Source: Hordeum vulgare subsp. vulgare (taxonomy: Eukaryota; Streptophyta; Magnoliopsida; Poales; Poaceae). From it: a DNA stretch of 64,000 nt. A model generated the notes under the pieces. That model searched no databases and was not told where the DNA came from. It saw nothing but the letters and a program-made list of their open reading frames with translations. Both the position numbers and the translations under genes were made by a program. Positions 19,609 through 32,000 of the stretch are shown here, in pieces (the stretch's first letter is position 1; each line of letters opens with the position of its first letter). The DNA is taken from the NCBI RefSeq assembly GCF_904849725.1, contig NC_058518.1, positions 216,578,741 to 216,642,740 of the forward strand, read 5' to 3'.

Positions 19609-20970
19609 AGATGTTTTTTCGAAAGAACTGCCAGGAATGCCCCTGCACCGAGAAGTTGAGTTCGTAATTGAGCTTGAACCGGGTTCTCAGCCTGTGTGCA
19701 AACGGCCGTACAAATAGGGTCCAGAAGAGCTGAAGGAGCTGAAGGAGCTGAAGAGACAACTCGATGAGCAGGAGCGTTTGGTTCTGATCAGACCAAGCTC
19801 ATCTCCTTAGGGTTGTGGAGTGCTTTTTGTCAAGAAGAAGGATGGCACGGACCGATTGTGTGTCGATTACAGTCCATTGAATAAGAAGACAATCAAAAAC
19901 TAGTATCCACTTCCTAACATCAATGAGTTGTTCGAGCAATTGAAAGGGGCTAAGGTCTTCTCCAAGCTCGATCTCAGGATGGGTTATCATCTGAGTCGCA
20001 TTCACGAAGAGGATATTCCAAACACTGCTTTCAGGACAAGCTTTGGCTCGTATGAGTATACAGTAATGTCTTTTGGTATGGTAAATGCTCCACCGACCTT
20101 CTGTTGAATGATGAGTTATATCTTCTCCTCATTCAAGAATGAATTCGTCTTGCTGTATCTTGATGATATTCTCATCTTTTCGGAAACTGAGGAAGAGCAT
20201 GAAGAACATCTCAGGCTGGTGCTTGATAAGCTCAGAGAGCATAAGTTCTATGCTAAGTTTTCCAAATGTGAGTTCTTGTTGAAAGAAGTTGTCTACCTTG
20301 GGCACATCATCTCTGTCGAGGGCATCAAAGTTGATCCGTCGAAGGTGCAGGCCATTGTTGAGTGGGAGCCTCCGCAAAATGTGAAGCTGCTTCGAAGCTT
20401 TCTCGGGCTTGCAAGCTATTGTAGAAGATTCGTTGAGAACTTCTCCAAGATTGCTAAGCCTCTCTCAAGTCTTCTTCGGAAGGGTGTGAAGTATGTCTGG
20501 TCTCCAGAGTGTCAGTTGGCTTTCGACACAATCAAAGATAAGCTCACTTCTACTCTAGTCTTGGTTCCTCCTGATGACCCCAAACCTTACCAAGTGTTAT
20601 GCGACGTCTCTCTTCAAGGTCTTGGTGATGTGTTGATGCAAGACAAGAAAGTGGTAGCTTATACCTCGAAGCAGTTGAAGCCAAGTGAGAAGAATTACCC
20701 CACTCATGATCTTGAGTGGGCGGCAGTGGTACATGCTCTAATGACTTGGAGACACCTCTTGTTGGAACGAAAGGTTGAAGTGTTCACTGATCACAAGAGT
20801 CTCAAGTACATCTTCACCCAGCCTAACCTCAATCTTCGGCAAACTCGTTGGGTGGAAATGCTCCAAGATTTTAATCCGAGCGTTGAGTAGACTCCAGGCA
20901 AAGCTAATGTCGTGGCAGATGCTTTGAGCAGGAAGGCTTACTGCAACAGTCTCATTTTGAAGCCTCTCTA
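19598..20970 (+). pseudogene. pol: Reverse transcriptase and RNase H of the long-LTR gypsy element
   Basis: RT starts near YEDVFSKELPGMP and includes [30 protein letters not shown] and the active site YLDD (20156-20167). The connection reads FLGLASYCRRFVENFSKIAKPL. RNase H shows SLQGLGDVLMQ, the E of DLEWAAVVHALMTWRH and FTDHKSLKYIF. At the first catalytic position the sequence is CDVS, so an Asp is kept. In-frame stops lie at about 19717, 19807, 19900, 20105, 20888 and 20968; several fit C-to-T or G-to-A changes. It copies RNA into DNA and removes template RNA; this copy is dead. Confidence 0.9.
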
Positions 20971-21055
20971 GCCTGACCTTTGTGAATCTTTCAGAAAGCT
21001 CAACCTTCAGTTAGTACTTCGGGGATTTCTTGCAAATCTTGAGATCTCTCCTACC

Positions 21056-22488
21056 TTGGAAGACCATGTTCGAGCAGCTCAACTTCTTGATGCAATGGTG
21101 AAGAAAGTTAAGATTGGCTTGGCAAAGGGAGTTCCCAAATATAAGTGCTTTAGTGTTGATGCCAGAGATACATTATTATTTGAGGATCGTCTTGTCGTTC
21201 CGAAAGGGGATCTGAAAAAGGTTATCATGGAAGAAGCTCATAACTCTCTTCTCTCAATACATCCAGGGAGTTCCAAGATGTATCAGGACTTGAAAGAGAC
21301 CTTCTGGTGGACTCGCATGAAGCGTGAAATTGCTCAGTTCGTAAATGAATGGGATGTATGTCGAAGAGTGAAAGCAGAGCATCAACGTCAAGCGGGTCTT
21401 TTGCATCCATTGCCCATTCCCGAGTGGAAGTTCGACCCTATTGAGATGGATTTCGTCACCGGGTTTCCGAAGTCCAAGAAGGGTAACGATGCCATCTTCG
21501 TCGTCATCGACAAGTTGAGCAAAGTAGCTCATTTCCTTCCAGTCAAGGAATCCATCTCGGTAGCTCAGCTTGCAGAGATGTACACTTCAAGGATAGTGTC
21601 TTTGCACGGCATGCGTATGTTGATTTCTTCGGATCATGGAAGTATCTTCACTTCCAAGTTCTGGGACTCTTTTCACTCTGCGATGGGTACGAAGATACGA
21701 TTCAGCACAACTTTTCATCCTCAGACTAGTGGGCAAGTGGAGAGAGTCAATCAGGTCCTCGAGAATATGCTCAGAGCCTGTGTCATTTCTTTTGGCAAGA
21801 AGTGGGAATATTGCCTACCTTCCGCTGAGTTCTCGTATACCAACAGTTATCAGGCAAGTTCAGGCAAAGCTCCGTTTGAGATTCTCTATGGTAGGAAGTG
21901 TCGTACCCCTCTCAACTGATCCGAGACCGCGAGCATCAGATTCTTGGGAATGACTTGATCGAAGAAGCGGAAGAGATGTGTCGGGTCATTCGGGATAATC
22001 TTAGAGCAGCGCAGTCCCGTCAGAAGAGCTACTATGATAGCAAGCATCATGACATGTCTTATGAGCTCGATGACTTCGTCTATCTCAAAGTGTCTCCTAT
22101 GAAGGGCACTCAGCGTTTTAGCATCAAGGGCAAGCTTGCTCCTCGTTTCGTTGGTCCTTTCAGAGTTGTTGGCAGGAGAGGCGACCTTGCTTATCAACTT
22201 GAGCTCCCTTCAAACTTCGCAAATGTGCATGACGTGTTCCATGTCTCTCAGCTCCGGAGATGCTTCAAGACTCCCGAGCGCACAATTGATCTTCAAGATA
22301 TCGACCTTCATCCCGACCTATCCTATCGTGAGCATCCAGTTGCAGTTCTCGAGACGACTGAGCGCAAGACCCGCAACAAGTCAATCAAGTTTCTCAAGGT
22401 GCATTGGTCACATCATTCCGATATAGAGGCCACTTGGGAACGCGAGGATCACCTCCGTTCCGAATTCTCAGAGTTCTTTCAGTCCTAG
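21056..22488 (+). pseudogene. Integrase with chromodomain-like C-terminus
   Basis: The N-terminal zinc-binding region has its His pair, but the first Cys of the CxxC is replaced (NEWDVCRR), so the finger is damaged. The catalytic core shows EMDFVTGFP (first Asp), ISSDHGS (second Asp) and GQVERVNQ (Glu). A frameshift near 21915 moves the remainder to the frame 21898-22488. There a PRFVGPFRV block and a C-terminal segment FLKVHWSHHSDIEATWERED resemble the chromodomain of chromovirus integrases, which directs insertion to particular chromatin. The stop at 22488 is about 37 bp before the 3' LTR. Confidence 0.9.
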
Positions 22489-22514
22489 ATCTCGGGACGA
22501 GATCTTCTTGTAGT

Positions 22515-22523
22515 GTGGGAGAG
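22515..22523 (+). promoter_or_regulatory. Polypurine tract
   Basis: GTGGGAGAG immediately precedes the 3' LTR start TGTAATGCC (22526), the expected place for plus-strand priming. Confidence 0.75.
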
Positions 22524-22525
22524 TT

Positions 22526-25500
22526 TGTAATGCCCCAAGTGTAACATTGCCATATTTGGATTTATGATGTCATTCTATGGAGTTATCATTTCATGTGTTA
22601 TTTCATGTGGTCATGCCTTGTCTCCCCTTTGCATTCATACCATTCTTGTGTTGTGTGGTGTTGATCTTATGTGTGATTGTGATGAGTATGTGGTGTGTGA
22701 AGTGGTGTGCAAGCTTGGACTTCAACTTTGCTTGTTCTTCCAAAAGCTAGGTTTCACAAAACCCTCCTTTATTTTTCTTAAACTCAAGATTTACTTGCTC
22801 TAGCGTTTTTTGTAAAATGTAGTTATTTTAGAGTATTTTCTGGTGGATGTGGTGCTATGACTAGGGTGTTTTAAAACTTTACTTAAGTGGGTTTTTGTTC
22901 ACAAAATAGATTACAATAATTCTGTTTTGTAAATATTTCTTTGCTCCAAAAATCATCTTTTCATTTTATTTAAATAGGTCATAATTCCCTTATGACCAGG
23001 GTCATTTTTATTTTATTTTTGGATCCATAGAATTTCCTAGGAGTTTTATTTTGGTTGCATTTGTTTTAAGTGGAGTTTTTCTTTTTGCTTTCTGGCGCCA
23101 ACCGAGTGGGCTTTCTCCTCGTCGCCAACCCAGCTCTTCCTTTCCCCGCGCGGCAGCCCAGCTTACCCCGTCCCTCTCCTGTCTGACGCCGTCTCCAACC
23201 TCCATCTGCTTTCCGTTAGAGTAACAGAGAGAGCTGCGAGAGAGAGGGTCGACGCCGTGGCTTCACGGACGTTGAGGCGGCCCCCTCGACCCCTATTTAT
23301 TCCCTCGGCGTGTGTGCCCTTCCCTAGGGTTCCTCCTCGCTGCCGCCACCTCTTCTTCTTCCCCTGTGAGCAGATCTGAGAGAGAGTGAGAGCAGGTAAG
23401 TTCAGTTCAGTTTGTCAGTGAGATCGTCGCCGGCCTCCCTCCTCGTCACCGGCAGCATCTCCGTGGCGGCCAAGGTGTTCTCGGGCATTGAGCTCCTTCC
23501 TCCTTCCCGTTCCCGACGTTAGCAGAGAGGATCCTCCTCTCTGGCGCACCCTCCGCGGCGGCTCTGTCAAGCCGGAGCAGGTCATCGTGCAGCCCCGCCT
23601 CTTCTTCCTGCTTCTTCGTTGACAAGCACTTCCCCGACGTTCCCTAGGTGAGCTAGCCCCCATATCCTTCCCGATTCCTGCGCGTAGGGACCCTGCTCGA
23701 GCGTAGATTTGCCGCTGTCGCCTACTGTGTTGTCGCCGCCGTTGTGTTGTCGAGGTGCTAGTGTGGTGATCCTCCCGGTGAGCTAGGGCCAGGAATGGGA
23801 TCCTGGTGATCCCCTCTTCCTCCCAGCAAGAGCCCCTTTGTCAATTTGTACCGTAGCATCGCCATAATTCTTCCCCTGTTCCGGACGCCGTGTTCTATAG
23901 AAGTAGCAGAGGGGGTTACCTAAGAGGGTTACCTCCCCCTCTCTAGTAAGCTTTGATCGACTAGCAGAGTGGTAGTAGGTGTTTTGGCGCAGTAGTTGGT
24001 CGCGGGTTCGAGACCCACAACCGCCCCCCTTTTTATTGTTGTGACTTGTGGGCGGTAGCATGACAGGGAAACATTTCCTGCTTCCCTTCCACTCTCTGTC
24101 GAGCCTGAGGGCAATAGTGGAGTGGTGGTGTGGTGTGTTGTGGTTCAGTGAGGTCTTGCTTTCGATCCCTAGCCCCCCCCTTTATTTTTTAATTCTTCTT
24201 TTGCGTTTTGAAGTAGTGTTTGCTTGTTGCATTGCTTGGGCAGCAATTTGTTTGTGCCTAGGAACACAAACCAGTAGGTTTCTTCTTTATTTTTAGCTTA
24301 TGTGAGTATGTAGTGTGAGTGTGCAAATGTGTTGATGTGTGGGAGTGCATACATATGTATGTGTGTGTGTAGGCAAGCTCTTGCATGGTGTGTGTGGTTG
24401 GTTTAGCATGTGTAGTTGGGTGTGTGTAGATGTGTGTATATGTGTGTGCACATGGGTGACTTGTGCACCTATATGAGAGGGTGTGTGTGTGCTTGTGGTG
24501 GCATTTGCACCTGTGCAAGAGGTCACCCTCTTGTTGCACCTCTTGTGTATGTGAGTAGGATGTAGGAGCATGTGTAGGTGTGTAGGTGCTCATAGATGTG
24601 TGTGTGTGGGCATGAGTGCAATTGAGCACTTGAGCAGGAGGGCTCACCTCTCATGCTTGCCCTTATATTGATTGTGATGGTGTAAAACACCTTGTGTGTG
24701 TGCATGGGTAGATCTAGGGATGCCAAGCATGCTTGATTCAGATGAGATAATGCCCTCTTATGCTTATGTTGATTTCATGTAGTTTTTCCAGCTAGCTTTG
24801 TGCTAATTTGTTCCATGAAAGTACCCATGTAATATATATCGATTTGGGGTAGAATCATCCCAGGAATCCACTGATGGAATCAGATTTCACTTTGGAGCAA
24901 CTGCATAAACTGTCATTTTTCTGAGTTGATGTTATCTTTAGAGCTTGGTGCCATGTGGTGTGTTATACCTATGAGGATGATTTCTTGATGTGGCAATAGT
25001 GGGTGAACCCTCTACAGCATGGTAGTTTTGTTTTGCTCATAGGAGTTGGAATGTGCTAGTTGTGCTTTGTCAAAGTTGACATGTGGCTGAAATTGTCAGC
25101 TTTGTGAAAATCTGTGATTTTCACCAAGTTTGAGAAACTGCTGTTATTTTCTTCCCTTGCTGATGTGGTTGCAAAAGCTCATGTGTTGGGAATCAGCCCA
25201 GGCAATCAACTAGAGAGTTGGAGCTTTTGGGTTTGTCTAGCTCTCTGTTAAATTTCATGCACTTTCACTTCTTGTAAATATCATTTTGGAGGCTGTCAAA
25301 ATGCTTCAGAGCATAAGCAGCTAGTGAAAATCTGAGATTTTCACTAATTCCCAGAAATTTGTTATTTTTGTCCAAGTTAGTGTGTGTAGATCTTCTTGTG
25401 TGTGACTCCTTTGTATTATCTTCTTGCTCATGCTTGTAGAGCTTTTGAATGGCTTTTGCCACATATCTTGTTTGGCACATTTGGGTGGCTGTAGATACTT

Positions 25501-27715
25501 TGCATGTTGCTTACAAACTGCTATGATGCTGTTAGAAATAGATTGCATAGTTTTGTTGTTTTGAAGCTTGTGTGAGCATAGTTGATGGTGTGGTGAGATT
25601 CTTTGCACCACCCCACATATATTTGTTGGTTTGATCATGTGGGAACCTGGGAATACCAGAAGAGTGACATTGGAGTGTCCTTGTGGTGGAATTGATCAGT
25701 AGGACTCCATATCTTGTTTCGTAGTTTCCCTTGATCCGTAGCTCCGTTCTCTATGTTCTTTATTTGATTTTGCATCATTTTCTCGTGATGCACCTGCTCC
25801 TGCCATCCTCATGCATGTCAAGATAGCTTAGTGTGAAGTTATGTCCAGAAGTTTACCTTCTCTTCTTATGCATATGCAAGTGACTAGAATAGTGATGCAT
25901 GCTTCATTCTCATCTCATGCATCATGTTGTATGTTGCATCATGTTGCGTTGGTGTTCATTGGCTGTTATTTTTATCTTGGGTAGCACCGGGATCAGAGAG
26001 CGAGTTCCTGGATTCTGGAGAGTACGTGCAGGACGAACAAGAGCAGTTTCAAGATGAAGACATGACAGGCACGATGACCGTGACCTTGATACCGTATCTA
26101 GCTTTGTTATGCTCAGATTCACGTTTCCTTCGATATATGCTCGCTGCCTACCACTTGATATAATTGCCTCATGATATTGCCATGAAACCCAAACACCTTC
26201 CCCTCCTAGCTAATGTTGTTTGGCTAAGTAGGCTTGCTCAGCTTCTAATGGTAGCTTTGCTAGTTGCAGGTGCCAGCTGTCTCATGTGATAACATGAGTA
26301 TTTTGATATCATTATGATTAAACTGCTATTTAATTAATGCACCTATATACTTGCTAAATGACGGAAGGCCTAGCCTTTTGCCGGGTGATTTGTTCCGTTA
26401 TTGTCGCCTTAGTTTCGGCTACCGGTGTTTGATTCCATAACTGATCGCTCCTAACACGTTCGGGGTTGTTATGGGGACCCCCTTGATAAATCATGTAGTG
26501 TTAAGGCTCGTCTGGCAGGACCCAACATTGGTTTTAACTTTATAATCACCTAATAATAGTCTGCATAGGGAAAAGCTACCCCGAGGAATTAATCAAAAAC
26601 CCGGGCCAGTGCTCCTCATGAGTGTTGCTCCAAACTAGAGTCGTGTGCGGGCCAACCCGGGGCAACTCGGGAGATTTCTATCAGGCCACTGTACGCTGCG
26701 CTCATCCAACCGTGTCCTGAGAATGAGATATGCGGCTCCTATCGGGTTCGTCGACACGTTGGGAGGTCTTGCCAGATTTGTCTTACCTTAGAGATATATC
26801 TTGCGTATAGGAATCCCGGTGAAACTTTGGGTCTCCCCAGAGTTGAGGTTTTCCTGTAAGGAATCCGACGAGATCACGAGATTCGTGATAGAGGATTACT
26901 TTGCGGCCCGTGACAGTTTGTGATGGACTAGTTGGAGCACCCATGCAGGGTTTAATCTTTCGGAAAGCCATGCCCGCGGTTATGTGTCAACATGGATAAT
27001 TTGTTAACATCCGGTTCTAGATAACTTGAACTCAGTCTAATAAAACTACCAACTGTGTGCGTAACTGTGACTATCTTTTTCAAAGACCTCTCTTCGATTG
27101 GGAACATGGTCGGGTTATGTTTGACGTAAGTAGTTGTTCAGGATCACTTAGTGATCACCTAGTCTTCGACCGCTCGCGTAGACCACCATATCATAACTTT
27201 GATCTTCGTAAGTTAGCCACCACAAATGCTTAGGATGTTGTAACCTAAACACTGAACCTTGCTCACCTAATAACTTGACTAGTTTCGGTACCAAGGTCAT
27301 CGATTGTTGAGTCCCCGTGGCTCAGAGTTTACTACAACACCCCAACTGGTACAGGTACGCCCGACACAGGTGATCCAGATGGCACGCAGCTGGCGTGGCA
27401 GTACGATGAGGAGAACGACCGCTTGTACGTGAACTATCCAGAAGACTGAGGTCGTGGTCATGATCGTGGGCGAGCATGCGGTATATCATAGTCTTTTCCT
27501 TGTTTCTGTAGCCCGTAGCGGTACTCTTGTCTGAATAATTGTGTGGATGTAACTCTGATATTATCTATGTGAGATGGCAAATGAATGCCCTATTTGTCTA
27601 TGTTAATTTATGTATGTGCTATGATTATCTCGCTTCCGAAACGCTTATATGCGCTTCTTTCCCTTTTTGGGGCATCGCCCCCTAAATAGGAAAAGGCCGC
27701 ATCTTAGTCGTTACA
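22526..27715 (+). repeat. 3' LTR of the long-LTR gypsy element (5190 bp, uninterrupted)
   Basis: Begins TGTAATGCCCC and ends CGTTACA. From 23029 it matches the 5' LTR. It keeps the empty site of the CACTA insertion at about 24258-24260 and copies of both tRNA-like modules (23962-24015 intact B box GGTTCGAGACC; 24115-24180 decayed). No gene is present; ORFs in the TG-rich part (24290-24625) are artefacts. Confidence 0.93.
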
Positions 27716-29040
27716 AATCCGATCTAGAGGAAGAACTACGAACTAGAGGAGAGGGTTGCACGTGGCTGAAATTATGTGTCAAAAGCCCTAAAACCTCTAG
27801 TATATATAGGAGGAAGGAGGGGCTAGCCTTGAGAACCAAGGAGAACCTCCTTGGGATCGGCCGAAGCTAAAGCGGAGGAGCCCTCCTCTAATCCTACTTG
27901 GAGTAGGACTCCTCCGCAAGTTGTCCACATCTTTTGGTTTTTTTCACTTTTACATCAAGGGATTAATTTGGTTGACTAGACAGCCCACTAAGAGCTATTG
28001 TCCCACCATCAAGCCCACGTGTCCCTCTTGGGGAGTGGTGGGCCCACCTGGTGGGCCCCTCGTACCCATTAGTCACTCCGGGTACACTGCGGGCAATGCC
28101 CGAAATTCTACCGGAATCCAAATACCAACTTCCCATATATCAATCTTCCTTTCCGGACCTTTCCGGAAACCCTCGTGACGTCCGGGATCTCATCTGGGAC
28201 TCCGAAGAACACTTCGGACACCAACACCTATAACTCAACTATACCGAAATGTCACCGAACCTTAAGTGTGCAGACCCTGCGGCTTCGAGAACTATGCAGA
28301 CATGACCTGAGACACTCCCCGGTCAATATCCAATAGCGGGACCTGGATGTCCATATTGGATCCTACATATTCTACGAAGATCTTATCGGTTGAACCTCTA
28401 TGCCAAGGATTTATATAATCCCGTATACCATTCCCTTTGTCCTTCGGTATGTTAATTGCCCGAGATTTTATCATCGGTATCTCTATACCTACTACAATCT
28501 CGATACCGGAAAGTCTCTTTACTCGTTCTGTAATACAAGATCATGTGACTAACTCTTTAGTCACATTGCTTGCAAGGCTTATATGTGATGTTGTATTATC
28601 GAGTGGGCCCCGAGATACCTCTGTGTCACACGGAGTGACAAATCCCAGTCTTGATCCATGCTAACTCAATGGACACCTTCGGAGATGCCTGTAGAGTACC
28701 TTTATAGTCACCCAGTAACGTTGCGACGTTTGATACACACAAGGCATTCCCCCGGTGTTAGTGAGTTAAATGATCTCATGGTCATAGGAATGAATACTTG
28801 ACATGCAGAAAACAATAGCAACAAATGACACGATCATATGCTACGTTCATAGTTTGGGTCTTGTACATCACATCATTCTCCTAATGATGTGACCCCGTCA
28901 TCAAGTCACAACACTTGTCTACGGCTAGGAAACCTTAACCATCCTTGATCAACATGCTAGTCAATTAGAGACTCACTAGGGACACAATTTTGTCTATGTA
29001 TCCACACATGCATTATGTTTCCATTCAATACAGTTATAGT
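27716..29040 (-). repeat. Angela-like copia 3' LTR, inner piece
   Basis: Reverse-strand sequence has known Angela/BARE-1 LTR phrases: GGATACATAGACA, ATCACATCATTAGGAGAATG, AACTGGGAT-type and GACCGGGGAGTGTCTC regions. It ends at 29040 where the non-autonomous gypsy inserts, and continues at 59826. At 27716 it is cut by the long-LTR gypsy; the last few hundred bases of the LTR are presumably left of the window. Confidence 0.85.
27801..27808 (-). promoter_or_regulatory. TATA box of the Angela-like LTR
   Basis: TATATATA within CCTCCTATATATACTAGAGG on the minus strand, the place where Angela/BARE-1 LTRs carry their core promoter. Read on the minus strand, it faces the missing end of the LTR. Confidence 0.6.
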
Positions 29041-32000
29041 TGTGGGGACCCCGACTTACGAGTCGAGATCGCCGAATGAACGTGCTCAGTGATCCGAGAA
29101 ATCAATGCTCACCAAACACACAGATACTGAATATTAAGTGTCTTACATCCATACATACCAATTGGTACAATAAATGACCTTGTCGGTCAAGTCTTACTTA
29201 TATAGGGCCTTGAGGGCCAACACACCAAACTGCACCAATAGCAGAATTATTGGTCCAAAGCGTGAACCCATGCCATCATCCTTAACCTACAGGCATTCTG
29301 ACTGGGAAGCATCCTAGCTCGTAAGAACGTCACCGAGTTACTCCTCACCATATCATGTTCTTTCATACTTGGTCAATGCAATAACCAGGGGCAAGCCAAT
29401 GAGTACTTTTGATTGTACTGGCAAACAGCCCACGATATGAACAATGCAAGTGAAGGATAACAATAACATGCATCTTTGGTGGAATTCAACTGGGTGGAAT
29501 GATCATGAATATGCATCAAGTTAAAGAATTACTTTTGAAGAGCAGGTTGCAGATATCAATATATCTGTCGAGGGCTCAGCCATCCGGTCTCACCCTATAT
29601 GCCAAGTCACCCAACTTGGTCATATCGGTATTTCCATAACAACACCTTTTCAACACAACTCACACACACTTGGTTTATGCAGAAACAACTAGACGTAGTT
29701 TAAGCAGCACCACCCAACTTTCCTTGACCGTGGACACGGCTATTCGAATAGTTTTACACTCTGCAAAGGTAGTACGCTGGACCCACGAGATCCGGGAAAC
29801 TTCCATGTCATCCATGACTCGCGGTATATAACATACCCGAGGTAAGTACCCGATCAATGCCTTTCCCCTGACGATACTAGACAAAGGGGTCCACTCGATT
29901 GGTACTCGGCCCACATGTTGTACGTCTTACGAGCACCGACTCTGGACAGTATCAACCATGCGGGGACCAACGGTGTGCCTGGAACTCATAAAAATGGCGT
30001 AGTCGTCCTACCTGGCACGACCCCATCACGTGAGTGACCACACATCACCCCCCACTAGTAATGTGGCTCTTTGCTAGCACCGACCAGAGTAATCAACATA
30101 GCCCCATCCCATAAGGGGTAACGTGGTCGTACTAGTAAGGTTGGGACGGTCGACACATCATAAATCTAATCCCATTTCCGAAACTATACTCACTCAAAAT
30201 ACCCGGTGCACCACTTTGCCAAAAGTGTCCACCTAACTCATCATCACCATAGGCATTAGTGGCACCCGACGGGGTTTTCTCAAATCTATGATTTATACCA
30301 ACAACATGCTCATGCTATTTACTCTAGCCTTACTTGTTAACATGATAATAGCGTGATCCTCAAAAGGGTAGGATCAAGCTCAATGCATGTGCTCCGGAGG
30401 AGCCATCGGTAACATCACATCGAATGATTTACCAACACTTATGATCGTATGCAACAGAAATACTTACTATCTTAACATGCAATATAACATATACTCAGTC
30501 ATGGTCAAAGGGTTGCTTGACTTTGTCAGCTAGGTATCCGGGGTCTTCGAGGTCGCTCTGACTCCGAGCACTTCGTCTACCCGTCAACTATCGTCGGAAA
30601 CAGCCACGGTAAGCCACACATCAGGCAAATATCAAAGTACTACATAAATAGAAGTTATATTCTTCTTCGACCTCTCTGGTCATAAGAAAAATACCTCAAG
30701 CTTGCCATAGGAGGTTTGGATCACCAGGAATTTCTCAATGGAGGAAAGGAGGAGTAGGGGATTTTTAATGAAGCCCACAGAAAATATTATGATAAAAATG
30801 AGTGGAGGCACTCATTTAACAGAGGACAAATTTATAAATATTTATAAAGTTGGTTCACTAGATTTGGAGTTGAAATGGATATTCTAGGAGTTTTCTAGTA
30901 TGGAATAAATAGAAATAGGAAGCTATTTATTTTATGCAACAGAATAAAGCCTGACAAAAATGTTGACCAAGGCTTCAAAAATGGGGCATGATATTAGAAG
31001 GCTCTGGAATTTGGAATCACTCCAATTGGAGTTGATTTGAATCTTCTAGGAATTTCACAAAGTGGGGTGTAAATTATCCAGAATTGGATTTAAATAAAAA
31101 CACCACAGAAATATTGCTTGGAAAAATGTGCAAGGAACATATTTAGATAGCCCTGAATTTTAGGAACCTACAGGAGTTTGAATCAAACAATTTGGAGTTA
31201 GAATGAATTTTGGATGGATTTTTGAAGTTATGCTAAAACAGGAAAAGAGAAAAGGAGTTCATCCTTCGTGGCTATCTAGCGCCCAGGACGCTAGATAGGC
31301 CTTCGGGCTGGCCCAGCAGCTCGGGCTGCCAGCGAAGGGACACGCCGAAGGCGGTTTTCGCTAGTGCGCCTTCGTCGTGGGATTGCGCACTCCCACGGAG
31401 GCGCGGCCACTAGAGGCAGTTGACCTAGCCCAGCCTACTAAAAGGGGGGGCCGCCTGCAGGGTCATCCCCTTCCTCACACCGGCATGGAGGAACCGCGGG
31501 GGAGGGAGGTAGCCTTGCGGGCGTCGTGCCTCCGGCCATTCCCCTGCCTAGGCGAGAGCGCCGGCGGGCTCACGAGACCGCGCCGCCCCCATTCCCAAAC
31601 AAAGCGCCCGCGGAGAGGCTACAAGGGGAGTCGGTGGTGGCAGCAGCGGGGAGGCCAGCGACCTCTTCGGTTTTTGGCATCAGCAGAGAAGGGAGGGAGC
31701 TGGGGGTCCTCAGGGGGAGCAGCGGCAGCTAGGAGGAACCCCAGGGGAAGCTAGAGGCGAGGGGAAACCCCCCCCCCCCCTGTTTGGCCTGGCTTGAGCG
31801 AAGGCCCCTGGTGGGCTTCGGCCATGGCATGGCAGGAGGAGGAGGAGGGCTTGGGGAGAGAGGAGAGGCTTAAAATGGAAGCCTGTGATGCTCACAAGGA
31901 AGGGGCAAGCAAGAGAGACTCGGGACAGGGAAGATAAGAGAGTTAGGCGAAGGAAGAGAGCTCGGAAGCTCTTGGGAGCACTCATAAGCATGGGTGCCAC

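Larger units (their letters stand above)
1..27715 (+). mobile_element. Long-LTR Ty3/gypsy (chromovirus-type) retrotransposon, interrupted by a CACTA element
   Basis: The sequence at 1-1240 plus 13540-16996 reappears at 23029-27715, so these are the two LTRs of one element. Between them lie a primer-binding site, gag, protease, RT, RNase H, integrase with a chromodomain-like tail, and a purine tract, in plus orientation. The 3' LTR starts TGTAATGCC at 22526 and ends GTTACA at 27715, giving about 5.2 kb per LTR, unusually long. The first roughly 503 bp of the 5' LTR lie outside the window, so the left TSD cannot be checked. The right flank (27716 on) reads as Angela-like copia LTR on the minus strand, so this element was probably inserted in that LTR. 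Stops and frameshifts show that it is inactive. Confidence 0.93.

Noticed and set aside
22564..22803. 79-codon Cys/Val-rich ORF at the start of the 3' LTR
   Set aside because: It lies in LTR sequence with TG-rich composition; hydrophobicity follows from base content.
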